Assembly: GCA_964496275.1 (NCBI GenBank)
Contig: CAZBYL010000016.1
Location: forward strand, 1-43,423
DNA from: CAZBYL01 sp964496275
GTDB lineage: Bacteria > Synergistota > Synergistia > Synergistales > Synergistaceae
Length of the DNA: 43,423 bases
Reading direction: 5' to 3'
How positions within the stretch are numbered: the stretch's first letter is position 1; each line of letters opens with the position of its first letter. Made by a program: the position numbers and the translations under genes. The notes below the pieces were generated by a model, which saw nothing but the letters and a program-made list of their open reading frames with translations, was not told the origin of the DNA and searched no databases. Shown in pieces: positions 40,494 to 43,423 of the stretch.

Positions 40494-41684
40494 ATGACAG
40501 ACGGCATAAACAGCTCAAATCTTGGAGCTCAGCTTCTTGCGGAAGCGGAGGAAATTCAAATAGAGATGCAGGATTGGAGAAGAGACTTTCACCAATTCCC
40601 AGAACTCGCGTTTGAAGAAAACATAACAGCCTCAAAGATTTGCCGTGTGCTGAAATCAATAGAAGGCATGAAAGTCATATCAGGCTTTGCCATGCCGACA
40701 TGCGTAATAGGAATACTGGGCGAGGACATTCCGGGCCCCGCCATAATGTTTCGTGCCAGCATGGACGCGCTCGCCGTGGAAGAGGAGACGGGGCTTCCCT
40801 ACACCTCCTGCATTCCGGGGGTTATGCACGCCTGTGGACATGATGCTCACATGGCGTCGCTTCTCGGCGCGGCAAAAATTCTTGCCGGACATGTCAGCGA
40901 GCTCAAACACAGAATAGTATTTCTCTTCCAGCCCGCTGCGGAAGGCAGAGGCGGAGCCAAGACACTCATAGAGAACATGTTCCTGGAAAAATTCAACATA
41001 GGAAGCTGCATCTGCCTGAACTGGCTGTCCGAGCTTCCATACAGCGAGCTGTACATGAGACGCGGAGTTCTCACAGCTCTCTCCGACAGAATACACATAG
41101 ACATAAGGGGCGTTGCGGGACATGCCGCGGAGCCTCACATGGCGGTTGACCCTGTAATGATTGCTGCTCACATCATGATTGCGGTACAGACCATGCTTTC
41201 GCGTGACGTTGACCCGAGAGACCCCGTTGTCGTCTCATTCGGTCAGGTTGAAGCCGGCATCGCATACAACGCCATACCGGAGCAGGCAAACCTCTGGGGC
41301 ACACTGCGCGCCTTCAACCCCAAAACAAGGGACTTTGTCCAAAGCAGAATAGAAACCGTTGCCCCCGCCATAGCAAAGGCTTTCAGAGGGCTTGCGTCCG
41401 TGGAATACACCAGAAACTACGGACAGGTGGAAAACGACCCGGGACTTGTGGACTCTGTGACTCGCATAGGAGTACCTTTCTTCGGAGAAGACGGAATAAA
41501 TATGCTGGAACGCCCTCTGCTCTCAGGAGAAGATTTTTCATTTTTCAGCAGTTGTGTCCCCTCCCTATTCATGCTGATGGGTACGGGGCTTGAATATGCA
41601 CATCACCATCCGGCGTATGACGTGCCGGAGAGTATGCTTCCGTTTTCAGCGGCATGGGAAGCGTATCTCGCACTGACGCTCTAG
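40494..41684 (+). CDS. M20D amidohydrolase homologue with altered catalytic site
   Basis: A 396-aa member of peptidase family M20D (hippurate hydrolase/N-acyl-amino-acid amidohydrolase). The overall plan is intact: RRDFHQFPELAFEE, RASMDALAVEEETG, the metal motif MHACGHDAH, the lid domain GVAGHAAEPH, NAIPEQANLWGTLRAF, and the final HHHPAYDV. Two positions differ. The family motif QPAEEG reads QPAAEG, so the Glu acting as catalytic base is Ala149. The metal-binding His of the LHxxP region is Asn176. Such a protein may be inactive, may bind one metal, or may have a new activity. ATG 40494 is 7 nt after AGGAAG; ATG 40488 is too close. It is 16 nt upstream of an acyl-CoA-ligase-like gene. Confidence 0.82.
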   Translation: MTDGINSSNLGAQLLAEAEEIQIEMQDWRRDFHQFPELAFEENITASKICRVLKSIEGMKVISGFAMPTCVIGILGEDIPGPAIMFRASMDALAVEEETGLPYTSCIPGVMHACGHDAHMASLLGAAKILAGHVSELKHRIVFLFQPAAEGRGGAKTLIENMFLEKFNIGSCICLNWLSELPYSELYMRRGVLTALSDRIHIDIRGVAGHAAEPHMAVDPVMIAAHIMIAVQTMLSRDVDPRDPVVVSFGQVEAGIAYNAIPEQANLWGTLRAFNPKTRDFVQSRIETVAPAIAKAFRGLASVEYTRNYGQVENDPGLVDSVTRIGVPFFGEDGINMLERPLLSGEDFSFFSSCVPSLFMLMGTGLEYAHHHPAYDVPESMLPFSAAWEAYLALTL

Positions 41685-41700
41685 CTTTGGAGGGGATCAC

Positions 41701-43176
41701 TTGGGTCCTAGACTTGATAGTTTAATAACGGAAAACCTGGAAAAGCTCCAGACGGAGCCATTTGTGTGGTGGCAAAAAACATGGTGGTCACGCGGAGCGT
41801 TCCTCGAACTTGTGGAAGAGTGTGAACGTCTGCTCACCGAAAGCCGCTTCAAGGCCGGACAAAGGCTGGCTCTTCTGCTTCCCAACTCGCCGATAATGCT
41901 TGCCGCCACTGTTGCGGTATGGCGTCTCGGCGGGGCTGTCGTACCGATAGACTACAGAGGGGGATACGTATCCCTCATAAAACAGCTCAAACATGCGGAC
42001 GTATTTGCCGCGATAACCTTTAGGGGCTGTGCCAGCCTCGTTCCGCTCATATCCGAAGAGGGTATACCTTGTATAATCACAAGCCTCGACGAGCCGGGCG
42101 AAACAATCGCAGGCCGTCCCTGCGCCGAAGAAAGCAGCGACACCGCAGTCATATTCTTCACCTCCGGCACGACGGGAGAGGCCAAAGCCGTGCCCCTCAC
42201 ACATGCCAACCTCATTGCGGAAATAGACGCCTGCGTCGAACACATAGACACACTCACCGAGGACGACGCATTCCTAAACGTGCTTCCCAACTTCAACGCT
42301 CTCGGTTTTGTCTGCGGAGCGCTCATCGCGCTTGTAAAGGGCGCGAGGCAGGTCGTTCTGCAAAGCTTCATTCCCACGGACTCAGCCATGTCGGCCATAC
42401 GCGAAGCATCTGTCACAATTGTTCCCGCGGTTCCCACAATGATAGCTCTCATGCTCAGCGCAGTCGTGCGCGGGGTCACTCCGCCCGCAAGCCTAAGATA
42501 CGTGCTCTCCGGCGGAGACAGACTGCCGCCTGAATTCGGCAAACGTTCAGAACAACTTCTCGGCGCACCGGTCATAGAAGGCTACGGCGTAACCGAAGCT
42601 TCATCCGTCGTCTGCCTTTCGCCCGGCAAAGACAAAGCCAAAGAGGGCACGGTCGGAACAATGCTCTCCTGTGTCGAAGGAGAAATCCGCAGCGACGAAG
42701 GAGAAGTTTTGGCGGCGGGAGAAGAGGGACACCTCTGGGTGAGGGGAGCCAGCGTCGCCGCCTCCTACTACCGCAATCCCGAACTCACGGAACAGAGATT
42801 CGTAAACGGCTGGTTTGACACCTGCGACATAGCAAAACTTGACGAAGAGGGATACCTCACTCTCGTAGGCAGAACAACGGACGTAATGTTCGTCGGCGGA
42901 TTCAAAGTATACGCGGCGGAAGTCGAAAAAGTTCTCATGCAGCACCACGCTGTGGCAGAAGCCGCAGTAATAGGAGTACCGCGCTCCATAAGCGGCGAGA
43001 TCGTCAAAGCGTTCATCGTTCTGAAAAACGGAGAAAAAACAACGGCGAGAGAGCTCACCGAATATTGCAAAAAACGCCTTTCCTACTACAAAGTACCCAG
43101 AATAATAGACTTTCTGGACAAAATGCCCCGCTCAAGCGTCGGAGAAATACTCAAAAGAAAACTCAACACGGACTAA
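41701..43176 (+). CDS. AMP-forming acyl-CoA synthetase/ligase family enzyme
   Basis: A 491-aa ANL-superfamily adenylating enzyme. The AMP-binding P-loop is FFTSGTTGEAKAVPLTH (near residue 155), the A5 motif GYGVTEAS (near 297), the A7/A8 region WFDTCDIAKLDEEGYLTLVGRTTDV followed by GGFKVYAAEVE, and the catalytic-lysine end is SVGEILKRKL. It activates a carboxylic acid with ATP to an acyl-adenylate and usually transfers it to CoA; the acid is unknown. The start is a TTG 5 nt after GGAGGGG (41689-41695); no ATG precedes the conserved region. It is co-transcribed with the M20D homologue (16-nt gap), so release or transfer of an acyl group on an amino compound is a reasonable guess. Confidence 0.87.
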   Translation: MGPRLDSLITENLEKLQTEPFVWWQKTWWSRGAFLELVEECERLLTESRFKAGQRLALLLPNSPIMLAATVAVWRLGGAVVPIDYRGGYVSLIKQLKHADVFAAITFRGCASLVPLISEEGIPCIITSLDEPGETIAGRPCAEESSDTAVIFFTSGTTGEAKAVPLTHANLIAEIDACVEHIDTLTEDDAFLNVLPNFNALGFVCGALIALVKGARQVVLQSFIPTDSAMSAIREASVTIVPAVPTMIALMLSAVVRGVTPPASLRYVLSGGDRLPPEFGKRSEQLLGAPVIEGYGVTEASSVVCLSPGKDKAKEGTVGTMLSCVEGEIRSDEGEVLAAGEEGHLWVRGASVAASYYRNPELTEQRFVNGWFDTCDIAKLDEEGYLTLVGRTTDVMFVGGFKVYAAEVEKVLMQHHAVAEAAVIGVPRSISGEIVKAFIVLKNGEKTTARELTEYCKKRLSYYKVPRIIDFLDKMPRSSVGEILKRKLNTD

Positions 43177-43255
43177 ACACAAGCATTGACTCCGGCAGTC
43201 GCAAAACCGCCGAAAAAATTTCAAACCGAACAGCAAACAAAGAACCGCTCTTCCT

Positions 43256-43305
43256 CCCCAAACAGGCACGCATTAAGCAGCGTCAGGTTTGGGGGGGCTT
43301 TTATA
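43256..43305 (+). terminator. Probable terminator after the ligase gene
   Basis: CCCCAAAC (43256-43263) pairs with GTTTGGGG (43287-43294) around a 23-nt loop, then a G-run and CTTTTATATT. The long loop and interrupted T-tract lower confidence. Confidence 0.5.
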
Positions 43306-43423
43306 TTCTGTTGTGAAGCTGCGGGGGCAAAGCAGCCTCATATACGCGGACATATTTCTCTCTTATCTCCTGCATTCCCGCACAACCTAACAATACAAAA
43401 CCGCAATAAACCTCTCTGCCAGA
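43301..43423 (-). CDS. C-terminal end of a minus-strand gene running off the window
   Basis: Read from the window edge, 40 codons stay open to a TAA at 43301-43303 beside the probable terminator. The visible residues include YCGFVLLGCAGMQEI, which faintly recalls the LGCAGM motif of Asp/Glu or hydantoin racemases. That match is short, and the family is not established. The frame would be convergent with the ligase gene. Confidence 0.4.
   Translation of the reverse strand, partial: SGREVYCGFVLLGCAGMQEIREKYVRVYEAALPPQLHNRI

Overview
The window reads as chromosome of a strictly anaerobic, fermentative, H2-metabolising bacterium. It encodes a four-gene trimeric-type (HndABCD-like) [FeFe]-hydrogenase, the H-cluster maturase HydF, a bifunctional AdhE, a formate/nitrite channel and an ApbE/NusG-II/Gx-transporter cluster. 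Moderate-to-high GC, strong AGGAGG ribosome sites and this gene set fit a Synergistetes- or Clostridia-like organism; Synergistaceae is my best guess from memory of protein style, not a proven assignment.

Layout. (1) 1-5.2 kb: an iron alcohol dehydrogenase, then, behind a terminator and a Rex-like operator, adhE, an APH-fold kinase homologue and a thioredoxin-like [2Fe-2S] protein in one tight unit. (2) 5.3-8.2 kb: a large SARP/BTAD-ATPase-TPR regulator. (3) 8.2-15.5 kb: a lower-GC defence/mobile island. It holds a FokI-type restriction-modification pair, an AbiEi antitoxin with a palindromic promoter but only a stub of its AbiEii toxin, a DUF4143-type AAA ATPase between two perfect 39-nt direct repeats, a broken mazE and a broken thiolase fragment. 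(4) 15.7-21.6 kb: an MscS-family channel, an ABC-F ATPase that appears to start at CTG, MobA and a formate/nitrite transporter. (5) 22.1-26.6 kb: hndABCD, interrupted in hndC by a 10-N assembly gap. (6) 26.8-31.7 kb: a QueG-like Fe-S protein, then a Ca/Mn-type P-ATPase preceded by a yybP-ykoY-type Mn2+ riboswitch whose P1 3' strand is shared with a strong terminator, then an S33 proline iminopeptidase-like hydrolase. (7) 31.8-32.3 kb: gene-free, with a palindromic intergenic element and an 11-nt-period repeat. (8) 32.5-36.9 kb: a multidomain c-di-GMP enzyme and hydF. (9) 37-43.4 kb: apbE/NusG-II/Gx transporter, a B3/B4-domain protein with a DUF3795 protein, an M20D amidohydrolase lacking two catalytic-site residues, an acyl-CoA-ligase-like enzyme and the end of a minus-strand gene.

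How it fits together. AdhE and the hydrogenase both re-oxidise NAD(P)H/ferredoxin. HydF, here about 9 kb from the structural genes, serves hydrogenase H-cluster assembly. FNT plus MobA suggest formate exchange and a molybdopterin enzyme elsewhere. The most distinctive observations are the FokI-type system with two GGATG sites one helical turn apart at its own predicted transcription start, the Mn riboswitch with a mutually exclusive terminator, and the repeat-flanked ATPase beside a decayed AbiE locus. All functional statements are homology readings made by eye; no database search was run.
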